From Apostichopus japonicus (taxonomy: Eukaryota > Echinodermata > Holothuroidea > Aspidochirotida > Stichopodidae), in assembly GCF_037975245.1 (NCBI RefSeq), contig NC_092571.1, positions 9,750,917-9,814,916 on the forward strand: a stretch of DNA of 64,000 bases, read 5' to 3'. The notes below the pieces were generated by a model. The model ran no database searches. It was given only the letters and a program-made list of their open reading frames with translations, and was not told the origin of the DNA. The position numbers and the translations under genes were made by a program. Position 1 is the first letter of the stretch; each line of letters starts with the position of its first letter. This document shows, in pieces, positions 1 through 10,148 of the stretch.

Positions 1-298
1 AAGTAACTTTCCCTTTTGTATTTTTCTTTTGTTGTTTCTTTGATTCCGTAAGCACTAGACCCAGGTAGTACAAGTGAAACTGTGCGTGAGTCCTGGGTTT
101 CACAACTGTACAGCATGTGAAATTAAGCTTTCCGTACACCTATTTCAGGCATATGCAATATGATTCATTCACCAAGTTATTAATACCTTTCCACATTGTT
201 ATAAAACTCTGTGTATGAAAGGTATTTCAGTATTCACCCTGTCTATTCCACAATATCAATTTTTTTTTATCATGAGTTTTCTCCTCATTTTTACACAG

Positions 299-343
299 AC
301 AACCAGTAAAGACAACGAAGTACATGTTACAGAAAAAAATAAG
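299..343 (+). CDS. Diverged 45-nt exon, founder-like copy of the tandem exon array
   Basis: A 15-codon segment follows ttttacacag and is followed by gtgggt. It reads TTSKDNEVHVTEKNK in phase 0. Its length, splice context and upstream intron (the 'cactagaccca' and 'cacaactgta' blocks near 53-115) match the eleven later copies, but the sequence has diverged strongly. It is therefore an older copy or the source of the array. The gene's start codon and promoter lie upstream of the window or are not recognisable. Confidence 0.55.
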
Positions 344-592
344 GTGGGTATTTAAAATGTGTTATGAAATTGGGTGAAATGTTAAAATTCTTTTGGGGAA
401 GAAAATTAGGAACAATTATGTTTTAAAATAATTTCAAATCAAGTGGTAACATGTATCTTTTTTGTTCTTGTTTTTGTGTTCTTTGATATACTTAAAGTAA
501 ATAGGCAGTTGTGACAAATATTTTACATAATACCTTTCTATGCAATCTCCTTTCAAAACAACTATCTATATGCATCCTGTTGCATGTCCATT

Positions 593-1219
593 CAAGGGCG
601 GCGGAAGCACTTTTAATCTGGGGGGGAGGGCACCGACATCAAAGGGCACTTTGCAGAAATTCTATTGGACTGATGTAGCCTGATATTTAGTACCCTTTAT
701 AACTCTTATTGCAGCATATACACATCACTCCATGCCCCCCCCCCCCCTGAAGGAAAACATGCATACTAGCACTGCAATATTCAATGTGCAAACAAGGAAC
801 AAGTTTTCTATTGAGACAAATGAGGTGAAATCATGCTAGTTGCTAATGTAGGAATCTTCCGAATTAGAGTTTATTTCTTGTTAATATCTTAACGAATTGT
901 TTCCATTTGAAATAGCTTTGAGTTTGACCCACATAAATTCATTATAAGTCAGGGGCGTAGCCAGGATTTGCAAAGTTGTATGCACGACTATCTGAGCGGA
1001 GCGCCACCATCGGTTGGCGCGGAGCGCACAAGAAAATTGTTTGTTGTACAAACCCCTCAGATGGCCGGAAACGGCCCTTCCCGAGTGTTCATTCTGGTTC
1101 CCTGGCCTCTTGCTAACTTGAGACACCTAAATTTTTATGTAGAAAAAGGGCACATTTTTAACCCTGAGGAAAAGTGGGGGGCACGTGCCCCCTGTGCCCC
1201 CCCAGTTCCGCCGCCCTTG
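593..1219. mobile_element. Non-autonomous hAT-like element(s) in an intron
   Basis: The segment begins CAAGGGCGGCGGAA and ends with its exact inverse complement, TTCCGCCGCCCTTG. Both ends carry G/C runs typical of invertebrate MITEs. A second hAT-style terminus, CAGGGGCGTAGCCAG, starts at 950 inside it and suggests nesting or a composite. CCATT lies next to both outer ends, but a clean 8-bp target duplication is not visible. Inner text at about 996-1030 (gagcgg..gcgccaacc type, inverted) is related to the nested element at 40255-40642. There is no transposase ORF. Confidence 0.55.
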
Positions 1220-1417
1220 CCATTGATAACTGTCTAATGTGTTAAAATGTTCATCAAAAATTTCCAATATCGATGAAAATATCTGTTTTATTCCAATTAT
1301 ACTTAAGTTTAAATTAGACCCACAAGTGACCCCGTGTGTAAGTCCAGTTGTGCCACAACTGTATGTGACTCTGTAATTTGATGTTAACATGACTATTTTG
1401 TCCTCATTTTTACACAG

Positions 1418-1462
1418 ACCATTTGTGAAGCCAATGACGAAATTGTCACAGCAAATAGTAAG
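1418..1462 (+). CDS. Tandem 45-nt exon, copy 1
   Basis: Reads TICEANDEIVTANSK in phase 0 and is flanked by acacag and gtaggt. This is the majority form, shared by eight of eleven copies. Confidence 0.65.
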
Positions 1463-1924
1463 GTAGGTATACTAGCCTACATCCATGTACATTGAGATAC
1501 TTAAAAAATGCTGTTTGAATATGAGAAAATGTCATTACAAAATAAAAGGAGTGACTGTCCTGTGATTTGAGTAAGTATGGCACTATATTCAGACCTACAA
1601 GTGAATGTGTGTGTGCTCAGTTGACCAAGAACTGTTTTTAACACTAGCTCTGGCACAAGTTCTTGTACAATTTTAACCAAAGTTTGATGGTGTGGGTTGC
1701 AGAAGACACCCTTTGTTATTAAAATTAATTAAAAACAAGTTTTAAATCATGTCAATTCATTATTTTTTTTTTTTTTGGGGGGGGGGGGGGGCGGGTTCTT
1801 TGATTTCATTAACAATTACACTAGACCCACAAATGACACTGGGTGTAAGTCCAGTTGTACCACAACTGTATGTGACTCTGTAATTTGATGTTAACATGAC
1901 TATTTTGTCCTCATATTTACACAG

Positions 1925-1969
1925 ACCATTTGTGAAGCCAATGACGAAATTGTCACAGAAAATAGTAAG
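1925..1969 (+). CDS. Tandem 45-nt exon, copy 2
   Basis: One codon differs from the majority form: GCA to GAA (Ala to Glu at residue 12). Splice sites are intact. Confidence 0.65.
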
Positions 1970-2418
1970 GTAGGTATACTAACATACATCGATGTACATT
2001 GAGATACTTAAAATGCTGTTTGAATATGAGAAAATTTCATTACAAAATAAAAGGAGTGACTGTCCTGTGATTTGAGTAAGTATGGCACTATATTCAGACC
2101 TACAAGTGAATGTGTGTGTGCTCAGTTGACCAAGAACTGTTTTTAACACTAGCTCTGGCACAAGTTCTTGTACAATTTTAACCAAAGTTTGATGGTGTGG
2201 GTTTGCAGAAGACACCCTATGTTATTAAAATTAATTAAAAACAAGTTGTAAATCATGTCAATTCATTATTTTTTTTTTGGGGGGGCGGGTTCTTTGATTT
2301 CATTAACAATTACACTAGACCCACAAATGACACTGTGTGTAAGTCCAGTTGTACCACAACTGTATGTGACTCTGTAATTTGATGTTAACATAACTATTTT
2401 GTCCTCATATTTACACAG

Positions 2419-2463
2419 ACCATTTGTGAAGCCAATGACGAAATTGTCACAGAAAATAGTAAG
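2419..2463 (+). CDS. Tandem 45-nt exon, copy 3
   Basis: Carries the same Ala12Glu variant as copy 2, which suggests the two are sister duplicates. Splice sites are intact. Confidence 0.65.
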
Positions 2464-2892
2464 GTAGGTATACTAACATACATCCATGTACATTGAGATA
2501 CTTAAAATGCTGTTTGAATATGAGAATATTTTCATTACAAAATAAAAGAGTGACTGTCCTGTGATTTGAGTAAGTATGGCACTATATGCAGACCTACAAG
2601 TGAATGTGTGTGTGCTCAGTTGACCAAGAACTGTTTTTAACACAAGCTCTTGTACAATTTTAACCAAAGTTTGATGGCGTGGGTTTCAGAAGGCACCCTA
2701 TGTTATTAAAATTAATTAAAAACAAGTTGTAAATCATGTCAATTTTGTATTTGTTATGGTCTTTCTTTGATTTCATTAACACTTACAACTAGACCAACAA
2801 GTGACCCTGTGTGTATGTCCAGTTGTGCCACAACTGTATGTGACTCTGTAATTTGATGTTAACATAACTATTTTGTCGTCATTTTTACACAG

Positions 2893-2937
2893 ACCATTTG
2901 TGAAGCCAATGACGAAATTTTCACAGCAAATAGTAAG
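2893..2937 (+). CDS. Tandem 45-nt exon, copy 4
   Basis: GTC to TTC changes Val10 to Phe. The residue-12 Ala form is kept and the splice sites are intact. Confidence 0.65.
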
Positions 2938-3378
2938 GTAGGTATACTAGCCTACATCCATGTACATTGAGATACTTAAAATGCTGTTTGAATATGAGAA
3001 AATTTCATTACAAAATAAAAGGAGTGACTGTCCTGTGATTTGAGTAAGTATGGCACTATATTCAGACCTACAAGTGAATGTGTGTGTGCTCAGTTGACCA
3101 AGAACTGTTTTTAACCCTAGCTCTGGCACAAGTTCTTGTACAATTTTAACCAAAGTTTGATGGTTTGGGTTTCAGAAGGCACCCTTTGTTATTAAAATTA
3201 ATTAAAAACAAGTTGTAAATCATGTCAATTTTGTATTTGTTATGGTCTTTCTTTGATTTCATTAACACTTACAACTAGACCAACAAGTGACCCTGTGTGT
3301 ATGTCCAGTTGTGCCATAACAGTATGTGACTCTGTAATTTGATGTTAACATAACTATTTTGTCGTCATTTTTACACAG

Positions 3379-3423
3379 ACCATTTGTGAAGCCAATGACG
3401 AAATTGTCACAGCAAATAGTAAG
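3379..3423 (+). CDS. Tandem 45-nt exon, copy 5
   Basis: Majority form. It is preceded by the 'tttgttatggtc' intron subtype. Confidence 0.65.
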
Positions 3424-3878
3424 GTAGGTATACTAGCCTACATCCATGTACATTGAGATACTTAAAATGCTGTTTGAATATGAGAAAATTTCATTACAAA
3501 ATAAAAGGAGTGACTGTCCTGTGATTTGAGTAAGTATGGCACTATATTCAGACCTACAAGTGAATGTGTGTGTGCTCAGTTGACCAAGAACTGTTTTTAA
3601 CACTAGCTCTGGCACAAGTTCTTGTACAATTTTAACCAAAGTTTGATGGTGTGGGTTGCAGAAGACACCCTTTGTTATTAAAATTAATTAAAAACAAGTT
3701 GTAAATCATGTCAATTCATTATTTTTTTTTTTTTTTGGGGGGGGGCGGGTTCTTTGATTTCATTAACAATTACACTAGACCCACAAATGACACTGGGTGT
3801 AAGTCCAGTTGTACCACAACTGTATGTGACTCTGTAATTTGATGTTAACATGACTATTTTGTCCTCATATTTACACAG

Positions 3879-3923
3879 ACCATTTGTGAAGCCAATGACG
3901 AAATTGTCACAGCAAATAGTAAG
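3879..3923 (+). CDS. Tandem 45-nt exon, copy 6
   Basis: Majority form. It is preceded by the T-run/G-run intron subtype. Confidence 0.65.
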
Positions 3924-4366
3924 GTAGGTATACTAACATACATCGATGTACATTGAGATACTTAAAAAATGCTGTTTGAATATGAGAAAATGTCATTACA
4001 AAATAAAAGGAGTGACTGTCCTGTGATTTGAGTAAGTATGGCACTATATTCAGACCTACAAGTGAATGTGTGTGTGCTCAGTTGACCAAGAACTGTTTTT
4101 AACCCTAGCTCTGGCACAAGTTCTTGTACAATTTTAACCAAAGTTTGATGGTGTGGGTTTCAGAAGGCACCCTATGTTATTAAAATTAATTAAAAACAAG
4201 TTGTAAATCATGTCAATTTTGTATTTGTTATGGTCTTTCTTTGATTTCATTAGCACTTACAACTAGACCAACAAGTGACCCTGTGTGTATGTCCAGTTGT
4301 GCCACAACTGTATGTGACTCTGTAATTTGATGTTAACATAACTATTTTGTCGTCATTTTTACACAG

Positions 4367-4411
4367 ACCATTTGTGAAGCCAATGACGAAATTGTCACAG
4401 CAAATAGTAAG
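4367..4411 (+). CDS. Tandem 45-nt exon, copy 7
   Basis: Majority form, after a 'tttgttatggtc' intron. Confidence 0.65.
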
Positions 4412-4862
4412 GTAGGTATACTAGCCTACATCCATGTACATTGAGATACTTAAAATGCTGTTTGAATATGAGAAAATTTCATTACAAAATAAAAGGAGTG
4501 ACTGTCCTGTGATTTGAGTAAGTATGGCACTATATTCAGTCCTACAAGTGAATGTGTGTGTGCTCAGTTGACCAAGAACTGTTTTTAACACTAGCTCTGG
4601 CACAAGTTCTTGTACAATTTTAACCAAAGTTTGATGGTGTGGGTTGCAGAAGACACCCTATGTTATTAAAATTAATTAAAAACAAGTTGTAAATCATGTC
4701 AATTCAGTAATTTTTTTTTTTTGGGGGGGCGGGTTCTTTGATTTCATTAACAATTACACTAGACCCACAAATGACACTGGGTGTAAGTCCAGTTGTACCA
4801 CAACTGTATGTGACTCTGTAATTTGATGTTAACATGACTATTTTGTCCTCATATTTACACAG

Positions 4863-4907
4863 ACCATTTGTGAAGCCAATGACGAAATTGTCACAGCAAA
4901 TAGTAAG
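4863..4907 (+). CDS. Tandem 45-nt exon, copy 8
   Basis: Majority form. It is the first of four consecutive units with the T/G-tract intron. Confidence 0.65.
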
Positions 4908-5361
4908 GTAGGTATACTAGCCTACATCCATGTACATTGAGATACTTAAAATGCTGTTTGAATATGAGAAAATTTCATTACAAAATAAAAGGAGTGACTG
5001 TCCTGTGATTTGAGTAAGTATGGCACTATATGCAGACCTACAAGTGAATGTGTGTGTGCTCAGTTGACCAAGAACTGTTTTTAACACTAGCTCTGGCACA
5101 AGCTCTTGAACAATTTTAACCAAAGTTTGATGGTGTGGGTTGCAGAAGACACCCTATGTTATTAAAATTAATTAAAAACAAGTTGTAAATCATGTCAATT
5201 CATTATTTTTTTTTTTTTTTGGTGGGGGCGGGTTCTTTGATTTCATTAACAATTACACTAGACCCACAAATGACACTGGGTGTAAGTCCAGTTGTAGCAC
5301 AACTGTATGTGACTCTGTAATTTGATGTTAACATGACTATTTTGTCCTCATATTTACACAG

Positions 5362-5406
5362 ACCATTTGTGAAGCCAATGACGAAATTGTCACAGCAAAT
5401 AGTAAG
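5362..5406 (+). CDS. Tandem 45-nt exon, copy 9
   Basis: Majority form. Its upstream intron carries the 'gttgtagcac' variant, shared with copies 10 and 11. Confidence 0.65.
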
Positions 5407-5856
5407 GTAGGTATACTAGCCTACATCCATGTACATTGAGATACTTAAAATGCTGTTTGAATATGAGAAAATTTCATTACAAAATAAAAGGAGTGACTGT
5501 CCTGTGATTTGAGTAAGTATGGCACTATATGCAGACCTACAAGTGAATGTGTGTGTGCTCAGTTGACCAAGAACTGTTTTTAACACTAGCTCTGGCACAA
5601 GCTCTTGAACAATTTTAACCAAAGTTTGATGGCGTGGGTTTCAGAAGACACCCTATGTTATTGAAATTAATTAAAAACAAGTTGTAAATCATGTCAATTC
5701 ATTATTTTTTTTTTTGGGGGGGGCGGGTTCTTTGATTTCATTAACAATTACACTAGACCCACAAATGACACTGGGTGTAAGTCCAGTTGTAGCACAACTG
5801 TATGTGACTCTGTAATTTGATGTTAACATGACTATTTTGTCCTCATATTTACACAG

Positions 5857-5901
5857 ACCATTTGTGAAGCCAATGACGAAATTGTCACAGCAAATAGTAA
5901 G
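5857..5901 (+). CDS. Tandem 45-nt exon, copy 10
   Basis: Majority form. Units 9, 10 and 11 are nearly identical along their whole length, so they are the youngest duplicates. Confidence 0.65.
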
Positions 5902-6354
5902 GTAGGTATACTAGCCTACATCCATGTACATTGAGATACTTAAAATGCTGTTTGAATATGAGAAAATTTCATTACAAAATAAAAGGAGTGACTGTCCTGT
6001 GATTTGAGTAAGTATGGCACTATATGCAGACCTACAAGTGAATGTGTGTGTGCTCAGTTGACCAAGAACTGTTTTTAACACTAGCTCTGGCACAAGCTCT
6101 TGAACAATTTTAACCAAAGTTTGATGGCGTGGGTTTCAGAAGACACCCTATGTTATTGAAATTAATTAAAAACAAGTTGTAAATCATGTCAATTCAGTAA
6201 TTTTTTTGGGGGGGGGGGGGGCGGGTTCTTTGATTTCATTAACAATTACACTAGACCCACAAATGACACTGGGTGTAAGTCCAGTTGTAGCACAACTGTA
6301 TGTGACTCTGTAATTTGATGTTAACATGACTATTTTGTCCTCATATTTACACAG

Positions 6355-6399
6355 ACCATTTGTGAAGCCAATGACGAAATTGTCACAGCAAATAGTAAG
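6355..6399 (+). CDS. Tandem 45-nt exon, copy 11 (last)
   Basis: Majority form. Its downstream intron follows the unit consensus only to about 6585 and then changes to unique sequence, marking the array end. The phase-0 end matches the phase-0 start of the exon at 7356. Confidence 0.65.
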
Positions 6400-7355
6400 G
6401 TAGGTATACTAGCCTACATCCATGTACATTGAGATACTTAAAATGCTGTTTGAATATGAGAAAATTTCATTACAAAATAAAAGGAGTGACTGTCCTGTGA
6501 TTTGAGTAAGTATGGCACTATATGCAGACCTACAAGTGAATGTGTGTGTGCTCAGTTGACCAAGAACTGTTTTTAACACTAGCTTTGGCCTTGAAAAGAA
6601 GCTTCCAACAATTGAAATGTGATAACCTTTTGTGGAAGAATATACCACAAATTAACTATTAAAATTAATTGAAATTAATTCATAAATCCAAAGTAATGCT
6701 TTAACCCATTGAAATTTGAACTGTGTTTGAGAATTATTATCAAGTCATGTTGCAAAGTAAGTAGCTTTGTCTTTTCCGTTTGATGTCCTTTTGAATCCTG
6801 TAGCAGCGTGTACAAGACCTACTGTACATGATACACTGCATGTGAACAAATTGTCCAAACTTAATGCGATTTGGCTTTTACATGCTGTTGTGAAGTCACT
6901 ACGTAACACATGCCCTTTCTACTTGAGTCATATCACTCCTTTGTTAAGTGACTCATGCAACAAACAATTTTAAATCATGTAAACTGCATCAAACTGCATT
7001 CTGGAATAGTTGGTGCATTGCTTCCTTTTACTACCTTTACACTAATAACGCAATGTCGAAGCTACTGAAGTGAAGCAAATAGTCTTTTCTTTAGTAAATA
7101 GCGAGTTAAACCTTCAGGAGTCCATATCTACAGGCATCCTCTGTGTGCTGTCTTTGCCTGCTTTTTAATGCTAGTCTGGAACATAGTGAAAGAACAGGTT
7201 ATATTGTTATATTGCTACTTTAATATTGATTACATGTGATACTGATGCTTTGCAATCATAGCATTAAGATGGAAAAAATTTTGACTCAAATTTTGGTCCT
7301 TTTTTTGCAAACAATAACAAATATGTTTCTTATATTTTACTACATATTTCTTCAG

Positions 7356-7392
7356 GAGAGCATTTCAACCTCAACTTCAACATCATTTACTG
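7356..7392 (+). CDS. Small exon, Ser/Thr-rich
   Basis: Acceptor ttcttcag and donor gtatgt. It enters in phase 0 and reads ESISTSTSTSFT, leaving one base for the next codon. The 960-bp intron between 6399 and this exon holds no other candidate exon that I can support. Confidence 0.55.
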
Positions 7393-7644
7393 GTATGTTT
7401 CATATTCATATCTCTATGATTAAACATTTTCTTGTAAATCCTTGTCGTGTGTTGATAGCTATAGTCCAAATGCATGCATGTTACTTAACTATCAGGCTTA
7501 TGTGTTCTTTAGCTATTAACATTTAAATCTAACTACTGTTCAGGCATTATACCGTAGTTAAGATATATCCCTAACTATGTTAAATCTAAACATTTAATAG
7601 CTGCAGTAATATCATTTACAACTTCTTACACTTTTAACTTACAG

Positions 7645-7707
7645 AAGACACAGGCGGTGAACTGTACTTTGATGCTGATCTAGGAAAATATCACAACTCC
7701 TTACTTG
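7645..7707 (+). CDS. Small exon, acidic/aromatic
   Basis: Acceptor aacttacag and donor gtaagt. Entering in phase 1, it reads EDTGGELYFDADLGKYHNSLL and exits in phase 1. Both phases match its neighbours, which random AG..GT pairs would rarely do. Confidence 0.65.
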
Positions 7708-7960
7708 GTAAGTGCAGCCCAATGTCTTTGAATAAATTGTCTGTATCATATGTAGGTCCCCTTTTTTTTTGTATTTTATATTTGAAGATGTATACTATTC
7801 GAAACAAATTGTGATTATTTTCTTGCAACTAATTATGATAATATACCAAAATGGCATAGTTAAATAGCTTTAAGGGTTAGATGTGGGCTCTCTTCATTAA
7901 TCTTGAATCTACTATAATCACAAAATAAACAAAAAACTTCTAATTGTTTTAACATTGCAG

Positions 7961-8020
7961 ACTCAAACCGTGATGAAGCAGTTTTTCTAGACGAATTGAC
8001 AGGAAATATGTACTCATATG
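7961..8020 (+). CDS. Small exon, 60 nt
   Basis: Acceptor acattgcag and donor gtaaga. Phase 1 to phase 1, reading DSNRDEAVFLDELTGNMYSY. It could be skipped without changing frame. Confidence 0.65.
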
Positions 8021-8405
8021 GTAAGATACAAACTAGAAGCAAAGCTATTTTAATAGTTATGACTAAAACATTATATGATTTTTGTGAGGTAAACAATGCA
8101 TTGTAATTGTCTAAAGATGGAAATCCAACTTTATTTTGTAATCACCAGTGTGAAAATATCTTTACAACTAGTAAACAAAGCATTTTGTACTTTTTAAACT
8201 GTTAATTAACATTACAAAAATATTTCCTAGTCAAAACTGTAGGCAGGTATTATTCTCAAGCAGAATATATCGCTTACATGTATGAATTCTTATGAGGAGG
8301 TAATATCTATAGAAATCACTGTTTCTACATGCATACGGTTATCTGGAAATTATTTTCTGTTTGTTACTGTTTTGAACTATGGTTACCTGAACTTTTTGGA
8401 ATCAG

Positions 8406-8472
8406 GAAATGCTTCAACAAAAAGGAAAGTTATGACTGCTAAAAGAATGTTTAAGGTCAATGCAGGTTCAAG
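8406..8472 (+). CDS. Small exon, basic
   Basis: Acceptor ttggaatcag and donor gtaaac. Enters in phase 1, reads GNASTKRKVMTAKRMFKVNA and then GS, and exits in phase 2. The Lys/Arg content (KRK, AKR) would suit a nuclear localisation or DNA-contact role. That is an inference. Confidence 0.6.
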
Positions 8473-8583
8473 GTAAACAAATAAACGCATTACCAATATT
8501 AAAGCAATACACACAATCCGAAACAGTTTGCATGCATTTCAGACTGTGATAAATAAAATGTGTTATTTCTATCTTTTAAACAG

Positions 8584-8609
8584 ATATCTTGAACAAACCA
8601 TGTCAGGAA
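8584..8609 (+). CDS. Very small exon, 26 nt
   Basis: Acceptor tcttttaaacag and donor gtaagt. The phase-2 entry completes an Arg codon, then reads YLEQTMSG, and it exits in phase 1. Both sites are strong and the phases fit both neighbours. Confidence 0.55.
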
Positions 8610-8747
8610 GTAAGTGTTGTTATTTCAAAACATTCAATTTAGGTTTTCAATTTTTTCTAACATAAAGTAAGATAAAGGAATGAGCTGCAAGTAATAAACA
8701 TGTGTAATCCTACCTTTGTAATCAATGTTTCAACCATGTTACTTCAG

Positions 8748-8806
8748 GCCGCTTGTCTCCCAGAGACAAAATGACAAATTGTGGAGAAAAGCCATCTTCT
8801 AGTGCA
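8748..8806 (+). CDS. Small exon with alternative read-through to a stop
   Basis: Acceptor gttacttcag, phase 1 entry. I place the donor at gtaact (8807) because this gives a phase-0 exit that joins exactly to 8981. A second GT (ggtatc) follows at 8877, but reading to it meets an in-frame TAA at about 8871. Use of the later site or intron retention would give a truncated isoform without the zinc fingers and recombinase core. Confidence 0.5.
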
Positions 8807-8980
8807 GTAACTCTTCCTTTTTTTTGGCCAAGAAACCTATATTACCTCATGAAGTTTTTATTCAGAACCTTATAAAGGTATCAGTCTCAAGCTTCTATAT
8901 CGTATCAACAATTATGGCTCTGTTTACTTCTCTCATTAAAATTACAAATGCTCTAAAGAGGTTTAATTATCTGTTCACAG

Positions 8981-9037
8981 TCTCACCCTGAACTGCAACC
9001 AATCTTTGAAAGGATGCTAGAACAAATGAAGGCTCAG
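8981..9037 (+). CDS. Small exon, 19 codons, amphipathic
   Basis: Acceptor ctgttcacag and donor gtattg. Phase 0 to phase 0, reading SHPELQPIFERMLEQMKAQ, a probable short helix. It joins in frame to the terminal exon at 10149. Confidence 0.65.
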
Positions 9038-9146
9038 GTATTGTAACTTTGGTATCTAAATGTGATATATGAATGAATAATGAAATTATAAATGGAAAAA
9101 TGACTGGGAGATATTTTAATAAAATTTGTAAAGTGCAAAGAATTGA

Positions 9147-9220
9147 GGCCAAGATGGGATTCTAAACCAGTGACTTCAGGATTATGGACCTGTGCTTCAC
9201 CAACTGAGCTACTCAGCCAT
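9147..9220 (-). repeat. tRNA-derived (SINE-head-like) sequence, tRNA-Met-like
   Basis: Read on the minus strand, it has an A-box-like GTAGCTCAGTTGGT, an anticodon-loop-like CATAATC and a B-box-like GGTTTAGAATCC at tRNA spacing. The T-stem and acceptor stem do not pair cleanly, so this is a decayed tRNA or the head of a SINE in the last intron, not a working tRNA gene. Confidence 0.55.
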
Positions 9221-10148
9221 ATGAAGGTAGCTGTCCCTAATTTCCTAGGCACTTTTCAAATTAAAAGTTCTCCTAGTCAGTTTCCCATTTATAATTTCAT
9301 CACGTGTTTGTTTTAATGGGGAACTTCTCTGGAAATAACTTCCCATCTGCTTCAGGCTTGTATCAAGTGAAAATTGGTTAATAATGGAGTTATAAAACAT
9401 TGGGCAAGGTACTGTCACTTTGACTGGCACCCTTTGCCTAGAAATGAATGAAGAACCTGGTTAAAATAACTTGGCTTTGCCAGTTTCTTATGTATTTTAA
9501 TAAATGTACTAAGAATCTGTTAAAGTCATCTTTTCATTGAATCTTGTAATATGTACCATTATTAAAGGTGACTTTGCTCAGCTGCGAAAATATAAAACAA
9601 AGATCAAGTAAGTAGAGCAGGGATGAGATGAAAAGGGGAAAATAACTTATAAATATTGCACCATATAACATTTAGGAGCTTTATAAAATCCAAAACTTCC
9701 TAAAGATGAGTCTCTCTTTTTATACCCCTCCCCAGGTTTACCTCCTTCCCACTTTAAGACTTGATTTCCCAACAGTAATGTTTGCCTGGGCAGTCAGCCA
9801 GTTTGTTAGCTTAGCAGTGTTATAGCGCTAACTGACAGCTACGATAAGCAATTATACTGGAACACATATTATCACTCAGGAAGTTTTAAGTCAAAGGGTT
9901 TTCATTATTAGGTGACTTCAGCCTGAAAGTTTTATGACAAGTTCCAGTTTTCCTGAAGTCAAATAATTAATTGACCAATAGGCAACAATAATATTACAAG
10001 ACACTGACTATTTCAGATCTCAGACACCATTGTCCAAAATATAAGGTCTAGAACTCTGGATGTAATGTTGTACCATACAAACCAACTATGTTTGCATAAA
10101 CTTGAATTCAATCACAACATTTGTCTTTAAAACTATGTTTGCTTCTAG

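Larger units (their letters stand above)
1237..6594 (+). repeat. Tandem array of ~490-bp units, each carrying one 45-nt exon
   Basis: Eleven direct units are spaced 507, 494, 474, 486, 500, 488, 496, 499, 495 and 498 bp from exon to exon. Each unit contains one exon beginning ACCATTTGTGAAGCCAATGA, with tacacag before it and gtaggtatac after it. Introns are as similar between units as exons are, so the array is young. There are two intron subtypes. One carries a T-run followed by a G-run and 'cgggttctttg' (before exons 2, 3, 6, 8, 9, 10 and 11). The other carries 'tttgttatggtc' (before exons 4, 5 and 7). Their interleaving points to unequal crossover or conversion. The array ends abruptly near 6594, where the last unit loses homology. 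Confidence 0.95.

Noticed and set aside
593-1390. Short overlapping open frames at 968-1237 and 1127-1390
   Set aside because: They fall on hAT-like termini and an intron of the array, with no splice or family support.
1237-6594. CRISPR array
   Set aside because: The repeats are ~490 bp with no short repeat/spacer pattern, and the sequence is eukaryotic.
2473-6648. Nearly identical 64-79-codon minus-strand open frames in each exon-array unit
   Set aside because: They lie antisense in introns that are themselves almost identical between units. Their persistence is explained by recent duplication, and the ends of the frame do not coincide with splice or promoter signals.
9147-9220. Functional tRNA gene
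   Set aside because: A- and B-box-like words are present, but the acceptor and T stems do not pair.
9569-9608. Possible exon before gtaagt in the last intron of the recombinase-like gene
   Set aside because: Weak acceptor (ttattaaag), and its length would break the phase-0 join between 9037 and 10149.
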